Positions 19,141 through 27,996 are shown, counted from the stretch's first letter. The stretch is DNA of 64,000 nucleotides from Bacillus altitudinis 41KF2b (GCF_000691145.1 NZ_ASJC01000004.1:124001-188000), one strand, 5' to 3'. Notes: generated by a model from the letters alone, not told the origin. A program made the numbers and translations.

Positions 19141-20337
19141 ATGATCGCATGGATCATTCTACTCGTCGTATTCGTCATTGTTCTACTCGTCAGGCTAGAT
19201 CTTTATATAGGGAGAAAATATTTTTCTACCCATGCTTTTGAACGGTCTTTTGACCAAACAAGCGGCGATGCAGCCTTTTATCATGATGGCGAACCACTGT
19301 TTGATCAGCTTCTTACGGATATACAGCAAGCCTCTTCTTCTATTCATATGATGTTCTTTATTGTAAAGAACGACAAGATTGGGCAAAGGATTCTGCAAGC
19401 ACTTAAAGCGAAAGCAGAGCAAGGTGTTTCGGTTTTTTTGCTCACTGATCGGTTAGGCTCCTATCCATTTGATCAAACATCCATTCAGATGCTAGAAAAA
19501 AGCGGCATTCAATTTTACTTTTTAAATAAACCACGTTTTCCTTTTTTCATTTATCGTTTGAACATGAGAAATCACCGAAAGATCACGGTGATCGATGGGA
19601 AGATCGGCTACATTGGCGGGTTTAATATTGGAGATGAATATGTAGGGAAAAACGGCAGGTTTGGCATTTGGAAAGACTATCACCTGCGCATGACAGGACA
19701 GGTTGTCGCAGACCTACAGCATGTGTTTCTGAATGATTTGTACCGGTCATCTGGTATTCACCAGCTGCAATACGAGGTTTTTCCTGCACTGGAACCGGGA
19801 ACATTACAGTGCACTACACGTGCGACGGCAGGTTTTTCTTTAGAAGCCTTATTTCTTCACGATATTCAACAGGCGAAAAAGCAAATCACCATCTGCACGC
19901 CCTATTTTATTCCATCTGCTCCTCTTCTAAGCGCCCTTCTTGACGCACGGAAGCGAGGCGTGACTGTCGACATCATCATCCCAATGAAGGCGGATCACCC
20001 GCTTGTGAAAGAAGCTGGATTTCATTATTTGAAAGATCTGATCGCTGCTGGATGTCTTGTGTATCGTTTTTATAAAGGGTTTTATCATGCGAAAGCCATT
20101 CTCATCGATCATAGCCGTTGTATGATCAGTACGGCGAACTTTGATAAACGAAGTTTGTTTTTCAACGAAGAAGTGGATGTGGCCATTGATGATCCCGCCT
20201 TCACCGCACATGTAGAGGAAAAGATTCGTGAACACATGGAAGTGTCAGAACTGATGACTGAAGAAAAATACAAACAACGCCCACTTCTCACGCGTCCAAT
20301 TGAGTGGATAGGCGCCCTGTTCTCGTATTTTTTATAA
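19141..20337 (+). CDS. ywjE: Cardiolipin synthase-like phospholipase D family protein YwjE
   Basis: A 398-residue membrane enzyme of the phospholipase D superfamily that condenses phosphatidylglycerol to cardiolipin. One N-terminal membrane helix precedes two HKD motifs, HRKITVIDGKIGYIGGFN and HAKAILIDHSRCMISTANFD. The ATG at 19141 follows AAAGGAGG; the frame upstream is only open sequence. It is divergent from ywjF and followed 12 bp later by uvsE. A second cardiolipin synthase (ywiE) lies 5 kb away. Specificity within the family is assumed from the B. subtilis orthologue. Confidence 0.9.
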   Translation: MIAWIILLVVFVIVLLVRLDLYIGRKYFSTHAFERSFDQTSGDAAFYHDGEPLFDQLLTDIQQASSSIHMMFFIVKNDKIGQRILQALKAKAEQGVSVFLLTDRLGSYPFDQTSIQMLEKSGIQFYFLNKPRFPFFIYRLNMRNHRKITVIDGKIGYIGGFNIGDEYVGKNGRFGIWKDYHLRMTGQVVADLQHVFLNDLYRSSGIHQLQYEVFPALEPGTLQCTTRATAGFSLEALFLHDIQQAKKQITICTPYFIPSAPLLSALLDARKRGVTVDIIIPMKADHPLVKEAGFHYLKDLIAAGCLVYRFYKGFYHAKAILIDHSRCMISTANFDKRSLFFNEEVDVAIDDPAFTAHVEEKIREHMEVSELMTEEKYKQRPLLTRPIEWIGALFSYFL

Positions 20338-20349
20338 AGGAGTTGACCT

Positions 20350-21312
20350 ATGCGTTATCGATTTGGTTATGTATCCAACGCCGTCACTTTATGGGAAGCT
20401 TCACCTGCCAAGTCGCTGACCTTTGCAAGATACAGTAAGCTCTCAAAGGAAGAGAGGACAGAGGCTCTATTGCGAACGACGAAAGCCAACCTCGTCAATA
20501 CATTAAGAACGCTTTATTTTGCGATTGCCCATGATATTCCGCTTTACCGTTTTTCAAGCTCGATTGTCCCGCTCGCCACCCATCCTGAGGTGCGGTGGGA
20601 CTTTGTGACACCCTTTCGCAAAGAATTTATAGAGATTGGTCAACTCGTAAAGCGGCACGGATTACGAGTGAGCTTTCACCCCAATCAATTTACTTTGTTC
20701 ACAAGTCCAAAGCCATCTATTACAGAAAACGCCGTCATTGATATGACCTATCATTATGAAATGCTTGAGGCCATGAAGCTTGAAAAGGAAGGCTATATGA
20801 ACATTCATGTCGGAGGTGCATATGGCGACAAGGCATCTGCTTTACAGCGTTTTGATGACAATATAAAGCAGCTTCCTGCACATATCAAGGCGAGAATGAC
20901 GCTTGAAAATGATGACAAAACATACACGTCATTAGAAACGCTTGATGTTTGTGAAAAGCATGGCATCCCGTTTGTATTTGATTACCACCATCACATGGCA
21001 AACAAAGATGATGATGCGGCACTTGATGACATTTTGCCAAGAGTGTTTGACACGTGGGCAAACACTGGCATACCGCCTAAAGTCCACTTATCCTCACCAA
21101 AATCAGACAAGGCGATACGGAGCCATGCGGATGGTGTGGAGATGTCCTTTGTATTGCCACTTTTTCAAGCTTTAAAGCCGTATGGTCGTGATGTGGATTT
21201 TATGATTGAGGCAAAGAAAAAGGATCAGGCTTTGCTCCGTCTTGTTGAGGAGCTGTCAGCGATCAGAGGCAATCGGCGGACGGGCGGAGGCACCATTGAG
21301 TGGAAATCGTAG
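20350..21312 (+). CDS. uvsE: UV DNA damage endonuclease
   Basis: A 320-residue TIM-barrel endonuclease of the UVDE family (YwjD) that nicks DNA 5' of UV photoproducts. Family motifs include GYVSNA at the N-terminus, [23 protein letters not shown] and FDYHHH, which supply the metal-binding His, Glu and Asp residues. The ATG at 20350 follows AAAGGAGT. It sits 12 bp after ywjE and is probably cotranscribed with it. Length is typical for Bacillus; many bacilli carry it for spore and UV resistance. Confidence 0.93.
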   Translation: MRYRFGYVSNAVTLWEASPAKSLTFARYSKLSKEERTEALLRTTKANLVNTLRTLYFAIAHDIPLYRFSSSIVPLATHPEVRWDFVTPFRKEFIEIGQLVKRHGLRVSFHPNQFTLFTSPKPSITENAVIDMTYHYEMLEAMKLEKEGYMNIHVGGAYGDKASALQRFDDNIKQLPAHIKARMTLENDDKTYTSLETLDVCEKHGIPFVFDYHHHMANKDDDAALDDILPRVFDTWANTGIPPKVHLSSPKSDKAIRSHADGVEMSFVLPLFQALKPYGRDVDFMIEAKKKDQALLRLVEELSAIRGNRRTGGGTIEWKS

Positions 21313-21318
21313 AGAAAG

Positions 21319-21344
21319 GTTTACCTCTATCGCAACAGGGGTAA
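21319..21344 (+). promoter_or_regulatory. Sigma-B general-stress promoter of ywjC
   Basis: GTTTAC (21319-21324), 14 bp, GGGTAA (21339-21344) fits the sigma-B consensus GTTTww-N12-15-GGGwAw, about 40 bp upstream of ywjC. B. subtilis ywjC belongs to the sigma-B regulon, which supports the call. Confidence 0.8.
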
Positions 21345-21385
21345 CAAAGCTATTGTGAGAAAGTATTTAACAGGAGGATATGAAG

Positions 21386-21640
21386 ATGTCACAAATCTAT
21401 TCAATCCGAATTGCTGCGAAAGCATTGAATTTACATAAGCTTATTTCTCTATACGAAAAGTGCCAGCACGCTCAGCATCGTTTATATGTATATTCTAAAA
21501 AAACAATGTGCAACATTAAGAACATCGTAGAGCTAGAAACCTTTAGGCTCACTCATTTAGAATCAGACTATTTAATTGTGGTAGAAGGAAAAGAGGCACA
21601 AGACCTTCTACAGCCATTTGAAAAAGAACATGCTTCGTAA
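21386..21640 (+). CDS. ywjC: Small general-stress protein YwjC (HPr-like fold)
   Basis: An 84-residue soluble protein of unknown role, orthologous by position and promoter to B. subtilis YwjC. The pattern of a central helix followed by VYSKKTMCNIKNIVELETF and LIVVEGKEAQDLL resembles HPr-fold proteins, but the HPr phosphorylation histidine region is not conserved in an obvious way. The ATG at 21386 lies eight bases after AGGAGG; the ATG at 21380 is too close to it. Expressed from a sigma-B promoter and followed by a strong bidirectional terminator. Confidence 0.78.
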   Translation: MSQIYSIRIAAKALNLHKLISLYEKCQHAQHRLYVYSKKTMCNIKNIVELETFRLTHLESDYLIVVEGKEAQDLLQPFEKEHAS

Positions 21641-21672
21641 AGAAGAGCAGCATTAGGGCTGCTCTTCTTTCT
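21638..21672. terminator. Bidirectional terminator between ywjC and the S66 peptidase
   Basis: The arms aaagaagagcag and ctgctcttcttt form a perfect stem between convergent genes. Confidence 0.9.
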
Positions 21673-22669
21673 ATATCCACGCTTCTGTCAGCCAAACCTC
21701 TCCTGACGTTGCATTCATTTTTACTTGTGTACCGATTGGCATCGTGAGCATCGGATGCGTATGGGCACTGTCAAATTCTGCGATGAGTGGCCGTTTTGTA
21801 TCTCCCAGTACTTCAAGTAAAAGATCGTGCGGCCTTTTGCCCGTTCCTTCATCATCAAACAGCTCATGTTTCCCTAAGAGGATACCAGATACCCGTTCAA
21901 ACACACCATTTATCTTTAACAGAGAGAAGTTCTTTTCGACGGTGGAGGCGGTTTTCATACAATCTTCAATGAGAAGGATATCGCCCTTTTGGATTTGAGG
22001 CATGAATTCACTTCCCCATATGCCATACATGGCATTTAGGTTCCCGCCGATCAGTCTGCCTTCTGCCTGCCCTTCAATGACGCACATCCAATCGTTTGGA
22101 CGTTTTTCTTTTTCTCGTATTTTCTCTTCCCAGTTGATCCGTTCGTCCGTCCAGAAGGGCGGTTTTTTCACCTGATACGGGATGGGCTGCGGATGAATGA
22201 GAATGTCCTCGAAAGATTGATATGTATGATTGACAAATGGTTCAAACTCTCCAAAAGACGGCACAAGTGCAGGCCCGTAAAAAACAGGCAGGCCCGTTTT
22301 TTCATAAGCCGCTAAAAGAATTGCCGTCGCATCTGAATAACCAATCATGATTTTCGGATGCTTCATCAGCAGCTCAAAGTCGAGATAAGGCAGCAAACTA
22401 TTCGAGTTCGTCCCCCCAATCATCGACATGATACAGGACAAATCTTCTCTCGCCATCAGCTCATTCAGCTCAGCTGCTCGTTCTTGAATTGTTCCCGAAC
22501 GATAGTGATCCTCTTTCCCTGTTAATGATCCTGGTACCACATTGAATCCTTTTTGTTCAAGCCATTCCTTCGCCCGCTCATACCTAAGAGGCGAGGTAGC
22601 AGATGCTGGACTTGAGGGAGAATAAATACCTATTTTATCGCCCTTCTGTAAATGCCGAAGCCCCTTCAT
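21671..22669 (-). CDS. S66-family carboxypeptidase, MccF-like
   Basis: A 332-residue cytoplasmic serine peptidase of family S66, which holds LD-carboxypeptidases of murein recycling and MccF self-immunity enzymes against microcin C. The nucleophile is in IMIGYSDAT, the oxyanion region in MIGGTNS, and the C-terminal TMPIGTQV loop carries the usual His region just upstream (THPMLTMPIG). The long insertion (residues 150-190) is typical of the MccF branch. Convergent with ywjC. A role in degrading a peptide-nucleotide toxin or muropeptides cannot be separated by sequence alone. Confidence 0.8.
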   Translation of the reverse strand: MKGLRHLQKGDKIGIYSPSSPASATSPLRYERAKEWLEQKGFNVVPGSLTGKEDHYRSGTIQERAAELNELMAREDLSCIMSMIGGTNSNSLLPYLDFELLMKHPKIMIGYSDATAILLAAYEKTGLPVFYGPALVPSFGEFEPFVNHTYQSFEDILIHPQPIPYQVKKPPFWTDERINWEEKIREKEKRPNDWMCVIEGQAEGRLIGGNLNAMYGIWGSEFMPQIQKGDILLIEDCMKTASTVEKNFSLLKINGVFERVSGILLGKHELFDDEGTGKRPHDLLLEVLGDTKRPLIAEFDSAHTHPMLTMPIGTQVKMNATSGEVWLTEAWI

Positions 22670-22710
22670 TCCATCAGATCCTTCCTACACGAGTTTTTAC
22701 TATCCTAGCA

Positions 22711-22738
22711 AAAAAAGCCCTTTTTCAAAAGGGCTCAG
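22711..22738 (-). terminator. Terminator after the small membrane protein gene
   Basis: The stem agcccttttt / aaaagggct is followed by T7 on the minus strand, directly after the stop of the 22741-22983 gene. Confidence 0.85.
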
Positions 22739-22740
22739 AT

Positions 22741-22983
22741 TTAATATAAGAGCTTAAACAGCCCAAACAATATGACAGCAAAACTGATGGCCAGCATCAC
22801 AAATATCTTTTTTTTGCTCAGAGAACTACCTATGATGTTCACTCCAGTATTGATGCCAAACAAAATCATTCCCACATAAAAAAAGACTGGATTGAGTCCA
22901 GCGGGAATGATTAAGATAAATAAGCCAACCAGCGTCACATAGTGAATGCTTTTGATCATGACTGTTTTTGCCGTTTCACTCAA
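22741..22983 (-). CDS. Small three-span membrane protein of unknown function
   Basis: About 80 residues, starting at TTG 22983, eight bases after GGAG; the frame is open to 23007 but that start lacks a site. Three hydrophobic segments (about 12-30, 34-52 and 60-78) with few charges between. No family was recognised. It occupies the place where B. subtilis has ywjB (a reductase), so that gene has been lost or replaced here. Flanked on both sides by unrelated transcription units and its own terminator. Confidence 0.6.
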   Translation of the reverse strand: MSETAKTVMIKSIHYVTLVGLFILIIPAGLNPVFFYVGMILFGINTGVNIIGSSLSKKKIFVMLAISFAVILFGLFKLLY

Positions 22984-23108
22984 GCCATCCTCTCCTTTTG
23001 AATCCAATTGCCTTATAGTATATCAACATTCCATTTAAATGGAAAAGAAGATTTTATTCTATCAAAAAGAGCCCAGCTTAATAGCTGGACTCATTCAATC
23101 ACTTCTCT

Positions 23109-24824
23109 TCAATGACCAAACTGCGCTTCATGCAGTCTGCTATAGACGCCGCCCATTTGGATTAAGTCTTGATGGCGGCCTTGTTCTTCAATGCCTTCCT
23201 CTGTCACGACGATGATTCGGTCTGCATGTTTAATTGTCGCAAGGCGGTGAGCAATGACGAGTGTCGTCCGGCCGACTGCCAGTTCGCTTAGTGCGTCTTG
23301 GATCGCTTTTTCTGTTTCTGTATCAAGCGCTGACGTCGCTTCATCCAAAATAAGAATAGACGGGTTTTTCAAAAACATCCGTGCAATTGACAGGCGTTGC
23401 TTTTGACCGCCAGATAGCTTAACGCCGCGTTCACCAATGACAGTATTCAACCCTTCTGGGAACCGCTGAACGAGCTCCTCTAAATGGGCACGTCGCACCG
23501 CCTCCCAAATGTCTGCATCACTCGCTTCTAGGTTGCCGTACGCAATATTCTCACGAATGGTGCCTGAGAATAAAAAGACATCCTGCTGCACAATGCCAAT
23601 CTGCTGTCTTAAAGAGGACAAGGTCATCGATTTTGTGCTCACACCATCAATGGTGATGTCTCCTTCGTCCACATCATAAAAACGAGGCAGCAGACTGCAA
23701 ATGGTCGATTTCCCCGCTCCTGATGGCCCGACAAACGCAACAGTTTCCCCTTGTTTGATCTTCAAGTTGATATCCTTCAATACATGACTGTGCTCATCGT
23801 AGCCAAATGTCACGTTTCGATACTCAATTTCACCTTTCAAGCCGTAAAGATCACGTGCTCCTTCTGTATCCTTCACATCTGGCTCTGTTTCCAGTAAATC
23901 GACATAGCTTTTAAAACCGGCAATGCCTTTTGGATACATTTCAATTACCGTGTTGATCTTATCAATTGGTCTGAATAACACATTTGTGATCAAGACAAAG
24001 GCGATAAATCCGCCTGCCGTTAATTGACCTTGAAGGACAAACCATGTACCTGCCAGAAGAACGAACAGCGTCACAAGCCTTGTGAGAATATAGCTGATTG
24101 ATCCGTTAACCGACATAATTTTATAGGAAAGCAGTTTCGCTTTTCGAAAGCGGTTGTTATTTTCAGCAAAGCGCTTTTTCTCAAAATGTTCATTTGCAAA
24201 GGCTTGAACAAGACGAATACCGCCAATATTGTTTTCAACCCTTGCATGAAAATCTCCAATGTCATTGTTGAGTTGTGTAATCGCCTGTGTCATTTTTTTA
24301 TTAAAATGAAGGGCTAACCAGATGATGACTGGCATAATTAAGAAGGTTAAAATGGCAAGCTGCCAATTAATCATGAGCATGACGGCAAAGGCGCCAAGAA
24401 TGGTCATAATGGCAATAAACAAATCTTCCGGCCCATGATGCGCCACCTCTCCAATGTACATGAGGTCATTTGTCATCCGTGACATGAGTTTGCCTGTTTT
24501 GTTATTATCGAAAAATTTAAAGGACAGACGCTGAAAATGATCAAACAGCTTTTTTCTCATATCTGTCTCAATATTAATGCCAAGCATGTGCCCCCAATAT
24601 GACACGATAAATTGCATCACTGAACTGAGCGCATAAATGACAAACAACGCAAGTGCGGTCCAGCCAATGACCGCCCAGTTCCCTGTCGGCAGTAATGTAT
24701 CAATGAAGTAGTTCACGATCAGCGGGAAACCTAGTTCCATGAGTCCGACGGCCACAGCACAAAAGAAATCTAAAAAGAACAGACCGCGATAGGGCCTGTA
24801 ATAGGCAAAAAAGCGTTTTAGCAT
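23109..24824 (-). CDS. ywjA: ABC transporter, fused membrane and ATPase domains (YwjA)
   Basis: A 571-residue half-transporter of the MsbA/multidrug type: six membrane helices (about 1-320), then the nucleotide-binding domain with Walker A GPSGAGKST, signature LSGGQKQR, Walker B ILILDEATSALD and the switch IAHR. Works as a homodimer exporter; substrate unknown. The start at ATG 24824 matches B. subtilis YwjA (MLK.FF.YY.PY). A Fur box lies 30-45 bp upstream, and ywjBA is iron-repressed by Fur in B. subtilis, so export of an iron-related compound is plausible but unproven. Confidence 0.9.
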   Translation of the reverse strand: MLKRFFAYYRPYRGLFFLDFFCAVAVGLMELGFPLIVNYFIDTLLPTGNWAVIGWTALALFVIYALSSVMQFIVSYWGHMLGINIETDMRKKLFDHFQRLSFKFFDNNKTGKLMSRMTNDLMYIGEVAHHGPEDLFIAIMTILGAFAVMLMINWQLAILTFLIMPVIIWLALHFNKKMTQAITQLNNDIGDFHARVENNIGGIRLVQAFANEHFEKKRFAENNNRFRKAKLLSYKIMSVNGSISYILTRLVTLFVLLAGTWFVLQGQLTAGGFIAFVLITNVLFRPIDKINTVIEMYPKGIAGFKSYVDLLETEPDVKDTEGARDLYGLKGEIEYRNVTFGYDEHSHVLKDINLKIKQGETVAFVGPSGAGKSTICSLLPRFYDVDEGDITIDGVSTKSMTLSSLRQQIGIVQQDVFLFSGTIRENIAYGNLEASDADIWEAVRRAHLEELVQRFPEGLNTVIGERGVKLSGGQKQRLSIARMFLKNPSILILDEATSALDTETEKAIQDALSELAVGRTTLVIAHRLATIKHADRIIVVTEEGIEEQGRHQDLIQMGGVYSRLHEAQFGH

Positions 24825-24841
24825 ATGTAAAAGAACCTCAC

Positions 24842-24880
24842 TTCCTCTATAATTGATAATCATTTTCAATTATAGAGGAA
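24842..24880. promoter_or_regulatory. Fur box inside a 39-bp dyad upstream of ywjA
   Basis: TGATAATCATTTTCA (24854-24868) matches the Bacillus Fur box TGATAATnATTATCA at all but one position. It is centred in a longer perfect inverted repeat: ttcctctataattga (24842-24856) and tcaattatagaggaa (24866-24880) with a 9-nt centre. Iron-dependent repression of ywjA is expected; the extra symmetry is beyond what Fur needs. Confidence 0.85.
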
Positions 24881-24929
24881 TCGTCATAGAAATACTAGAT
24901 CAGGAAATGATTTCTTTCCCTGGAAACCC

Positions 24930-26501
24930 TCACAATACACCTGAAAACAATCGCGCAAACGATTCCTTTAAACGTTCCTTTAAGCCCCTTTTATAAAAAT
25001 GAACCGGCCCCATTTGCTCGCATTCTTTCATATCTTCCTCATAATGAGCCATCAATTGCTCGATCGGCTTCTTTGCCGCTGTAAAGACATTGACCTCAAA
25101 ATTGAGCTGGAAGCTTCTCATATCGACATTTGCCGTTCCGACAGAGGCAAGCTCTCCATCTGCAATCATGACCTTTTGATGCATGAAGCCTTTTTGATAG
25201 TGATACACCTTGATGCCTTCTTTCAAAAGCTCAGAAAAATAAGATCGTGTGGCGTATTGCGTGAGAAAGCCATCATTAATCTCAGGCACCATCACACGCA
25301 CATCCACCCCTCTTGTGGCCGCAATTTTTAACGCTGTGCGAATAGATTCATTTGGGACAAAATAAGGGGTCGCAATCCAAACAAATTGCTGTGCATTCGA
25401 AATGAGTGCGTCATATAAATCACTCATACTTTCCTTCATATCAGGTCCAGTCGGCACGACCTGAATGACATCTTTTCCTGTCACAGGATGCGGGGTGTGA
25501 TACTTCGGATCATCAATTAACACTTCATCTGATACATACTCCCAGTCCAGCATAAATATGGAGTGAAGTGTCTGAACGGCTTCACCCTTTAACATCGCAT
25601 GCGTATCACGCCAAAAGCCGATGTTTTCATCGCGTCCTACATATTCCTTCCCGACATTGAGCCCGCCAACAAATCCTGTTTCTCCATCAATAATCACGAT
25701 TTTTCGGTGATTTCGGAAATTGAATTTTTGATTAAAGAATCCGTATTTTAATGGCAGAAAAGGGGCGACCTTTATCCCCGCCTGCTTCAATCGTTTAATA
25801 TCTTTTCGTGAGAAGCGAATGCTGCCAGCCGCATCATAGATGAATCGGACCTCTACTCCTTCTTTCACTTTTTCAATCAGGATCTCCATCATCCGGTGAC
25901 CGAGGAAATCAGATTTGAACATGTAATATTCTATATGGATGAACGTTTTTGCCTTTTTTAATTCTTCAAAAATACGTGGAAAGGTTTCCTCTCCATTCTT
26001 TAAAATCTCCATATCACTATTTGTATTTACATGCATCCCTGTTGCTTTTTCTGTGTAATGAAAAAAAGCACGCTGATTATCGGTTAAACGCGTCTCATCC
26101 GGTTTACTCTCAAGCTCTGATATTCTGCGTAATTTTTCTCGGTTATACATTCTCTTTGATTTAAACAAATGTCCCTTGACATATAGCTGTCCTGAGAACA
26201 AATAAAACATATAGCCGATGATCGGGAAAAAGATCAGTACATACATCCATAACAGCGTGTGCTGTGATGTCCGGTTCTCTAGCATAAGCGAGATAATACT
26301 AAATAAAATGATGGCGATGTAACTAGCTGCATAAAGCTGAAAACCCCACGCTGGAACCGGCCACCAAAACACCACATATGCCCCAAATATCATGAAATAT
26401 AAAAATAGAAATTCCAGTCTCCTCTTTTTCACATTCTCCGCCCTCATTCGTTTCTGTCTTTTTCTCTTCCATACCCTTTGCACAGCTCGTCTGAAACGCA
26501 C
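24930..26501 (-). CDS. ywiE: Cardiolipin synthase family protein YwiE
   Basis: About 500-523 residues. Two N-terminal membrane helices (around 30-75), then two phospholipase D HKD motifs: HRKIVIIDGETGFVGGLN and HQKVMIADGELASVGTANVD. Synthesises cardiolipin from phosphatidylglycerol. The 5' end is uncertain: the longest frame begins at GTG 26501 with a weak site, and an in-frame ATG about 18 codons later is also weakly preceded; the very basic first 25 residues are typical of membrane-protein cytoplasmic tails. Divergent from the second S66 peptidase. Confidence 0.88.
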   Translation of the reverse strand: MRFRRAVQRVWKRKRQKRMRAENVKKRRLEFLFLYFMIFGAYVVFWWPVPAWGFQLYAASYIAIILFSIISLMLENRTSQHTLLWMYVLIFFPIIGYMFYLFSGQLYVKGHLFKSKRMYNREKLRRISELESKPDETRLTDNQRAFFHYTEKATGMHVNTNSDMEILKNGEETFPRIFEELKKAKTFIHIEYYMFKSDFLGHRMMEILIEKVKEGVEVRFIYDAAGSIRFSRKDIKRLKQAGIKVAPFLPLKYGFFNQKFNFRNHRKIVIIDGETGFVGGLNVGKEYVGRDENIGFWRDTHAMLKGEAVQTLHSIFMLDWEYVSDEVLIDDPKYHTPHPVTGKDVIQVVPTGPDMKESMSDLYDALISNAQQFVWIATPYFVPNESIRTALKIAATRGVDVRVMVPEINDGFLTQYATRSYFSELLKEGIKVYHYQKGFMHQKVMIADGELASVGTANVDMRSFQLNFEVNVFTAAKKPIEQLMAHYEEDMKECEQMGPVHFYKRGLKERLKESFARLFSGVL

Positions 26502-26588
26502 GGTTTGCTGCTTTCTTTTAGCTTTTACAGACTGGAGCGTTTTGATCCGATATAATGGAAAATATGTGAAGGAAGGGACGAATGACTT

Positions 26589-27557
26589 ATGCGTACACCA
26601 TCTGCTTTAAAAAAGGGAAGCCACATTCGGGTAATTGCTCCAAGCCGAAGTGCCAGCATTTTATCAGAAGAAGGAATGGCTCAGGCGAAAAAACGTTTAG
26701 AGGCATTAGGGTTCACTGTTTCTTTTGGACAACACGTGTTTGAATGTGATCTGCATTCCTCTTCTTCTATTGAACAACGTTTATCTGATCTACATGAGGC
26801 ATTCTCAAATGATGAAGTCGACGGCATTTTGACAGCAATCGGCGGCTTTAACTGCAATGAGCTTTTGCCTTATATAGATTATGATTTGATTCGTCAGCAC
26901 CCAAAAGTTCTTTGCGGCTACAGTGATATTACCGCACTTGCAAACGCCATTACCGCCAAATGTGACATGGTGACGTACTCAGGCCCTCATTTCTCCAGTT
27001 TCCAAATGGAACAAGGACAAGAGGAGCAGACAGCCATGTTTCAAGCGTGCGTGATGAGTAGCGAGCCATTTGATTTCACCCCTTCTACAAAGTGGAGTGA
27101 TGATGCGTGGTATCTTGATCAAGTAAATAGGCAGTTTCATCCGACAACATGGGGGATTTATCAGGAAGGAACAGCTGAAGGCACCTTGTATGGCGGAAAT
27201 CTTTGTACACTGAACTTACTGCAAGGGACACCCTTTATGCCTCACCTCAAGGATGCCATCTTATTTGTGGAGGATGATGACTTGGTCTTTCCTGAAATGT
27301 TCGCCAGAGACCTTGCCTCGCTCTTGCAGCATGCCGAATCCATTAAAGGGTTAATCATCGGACGTTTTCAAAAGAAATCCAAGATGACAGAAGAACATTT
27401 GAGGTTCATTCTAGATAAGCACTCAATGCTTCAACACATTCCAGTGATTTACGATGTCGATATCGGACATACACAGCCGGTCTTCACCTTGCCGATTGGC
27501 GGGAGTGCCGAGCTATCCTGCTACGACGGACAAATCCAATGGCGTGTTCATGCATAA
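26589..27557 (+). CDS. S66-family LD-carboxypeptidase
   Basis: A 322-residue serine peptidase of family S66. GGFNCNELLPYID and LCGYSDITAL (nucleophilic Ser) are in the N-terminal half; YGGNLCTL and the C-terminal GHTQPVFTLPIGG with the catalytic His complete the pattern. Members trim the terminal D-Ala from murein tetrapeptides or cleave MccF substrates. The ATG at 26589 follows GGAAGGG at a rather long spacing; TATAAT at 26551 is the likely -10. It directly precedes the small-peptide cluster but has its own terminator, so shared function is not implied. Confidence 0.82.
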   Translation: MRTPSALKKGSHIRVIAPSRSASILSEEGMAQAKKRLEALGFTVSFGQHVFECDLHSSSSIEQRLSDLHEAFSNDEVDGILTAIGGFNCNELLPYIDYDLIRQHPKVLCGYSDITALANAITAKCDMVTYSGPHFSSFQMEQGQEEQTAMFQACVMSSEPFDFTPSTKWSDDAWYLDQVNRQFHPTTWGIYQEGTAEGTLYGGNLCTLNLLQGTPFMPHLKDAILFVEDDDLVFPEMFARDLASLLQHAESIKGLIIGRFQKKSKMTEEHLRFILDKHSMLQHIPVIYDVDIGHTQPVFTLPIGGSAELSCYDGQIQWRVHA

Positions 27558-27564
27558 ATAAAAC

Positions 27565-27597
27565 CTAAAAAGCACCCTCATATGTGGGTGCTTTTTC
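27565..27597 (+). terminator. Terminator of the S66 peptidase gene
   Basis: The stem aaaagcaccc / gggtgctttt with T5 after it isolates the peptidase gene from the peptide cluster. Confidence 0.85.
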
Positions 27598-27637
27598 TAT
27601 TTCATCGATTCTTTTTTTAAAATTTTTTTAGAAAAAG

Positions 27638-27665
27638 TGATCCAATCCTTCATCCCCTTCGTTAA
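27638..27665 (+). promoter_or_regulatory. Candidate ECF-sigma-type promoter of the peptide cluster
   Basis: TGATCC (27638-27643), 16 bp, CGTTAA (27660-27665), with an A/T-rich tract upstream like an UP element. The spacing and the CGT -10 are those of ECF sigma promoters rather than sigma-A, and no sigma-A pair fits. Which ECF factor, if any, is unknown. Confidence 0.35.
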
Positions 27666-27699
27666 GTAGATGTAAAAAGAAAAGAGAGGAGGCAAAAAC

Positions 27700-27765
27700 A
27701 TGTTCTCTGATGTACTTAGTCAATTATTCGATTCTATTTCTAACATTATCAATACACTTGGATAA
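27700..27765 (+). CDS. PSM-like 21-residue amphipathic peptide, copy 1
   Basis: A 21-residue peptide beginning MFSDVLSQLF and ending NIINTLG. An exceptional ribosome binding site (GAGAGGAGG) precedes the ATG by a proper spacing. There is no leader or cleavage motif. Hydrophobic residues at 2, 5, 6, 9, 10, 13, 16, 17 and 20 fall on one face of a helix; Asp4, Asp11 and Ser/Asn/Gln line the other, net charge about -2. Length, lack of leader and helix pattern resemble staphylococcal phenol-soluble modulins and delta-lysin. No homology is claimed; a surfactant, lytic or signalling role is inference. Confidence 0.75.
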   Translation: MFSDVLSQLFDSISNIINTLG

Positions 27766-27815
27766 TCCCATTAACGCACACATACTACATGCTTGCCGAA
27801 GGGAGGATACAAACT

Positions 27816-27881
27816 ATGTTCTCTGATGTACTTAGCCAATTATTCGATTCTATTTCTAACATCATTAACACACTTGGGTAA
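27816..27881 (+). CDS. PSM-like 21-residue amphipathic peptide, copy 2
   Basis: Encodes exactly the same 21 residues as copy 1, with silent third-base changes only (AGT/AGC, ATT/ATC and GGA/GGG differences). Its own GGGAGG lies nine bases before the ATG. Silent differences alongside an unchanged protein indicate selection on the peptide. The 50-bp spacer before it shares a long block with the spacer before copy 3, so gene and leader were duplicated as a unit. Confidence 0.75.
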   Translation: MFSDVLSQLFDSISNIINTLG

Positions 27882-27930
27882 TTCCTATGACACGCACATA
27901 CTACATGCTTTCTGAAAGGAGGATACGCTC

Positions 27931-27996
27931 ATGTTCTCTGATGTACTTAGTCAATTATTCGATTCTATTTCTAACATTATTAATACGCTTGGTTAA
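27931..27996 (+). CDS. PSM-like 21-residue amphipathic peptide, copy 3
   Basis: Third copy, again identical in protein sequence and differing from the others only at synonymous positions. AAAGGAGG precedes the ATG at about ten bases. A strong terminator follows seven bases after the stop. Three separately translated copies in one transcript raise gene dosage, as is usual for secreted amphipathic peptides produced at high level. No dedicated transporter or immunity gene lies beside the cluster. Confidence 0.75.
   Translation: MFSDVLSQLFDSISNIINTLG

Larger units (their letters stand above)
27700..27996 (+). repeat. Tandem repeat of about 115 bp carrying the peptide genes
   Basis: Repeat period 115-116 bp (ATGs at 27700, 27816, 27931). 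Besides the 66-bp genes, the spacers share acgcacatactacatgctt-like blocks and the ribosome binding site. Three units are seen. Confidence 0.9.
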
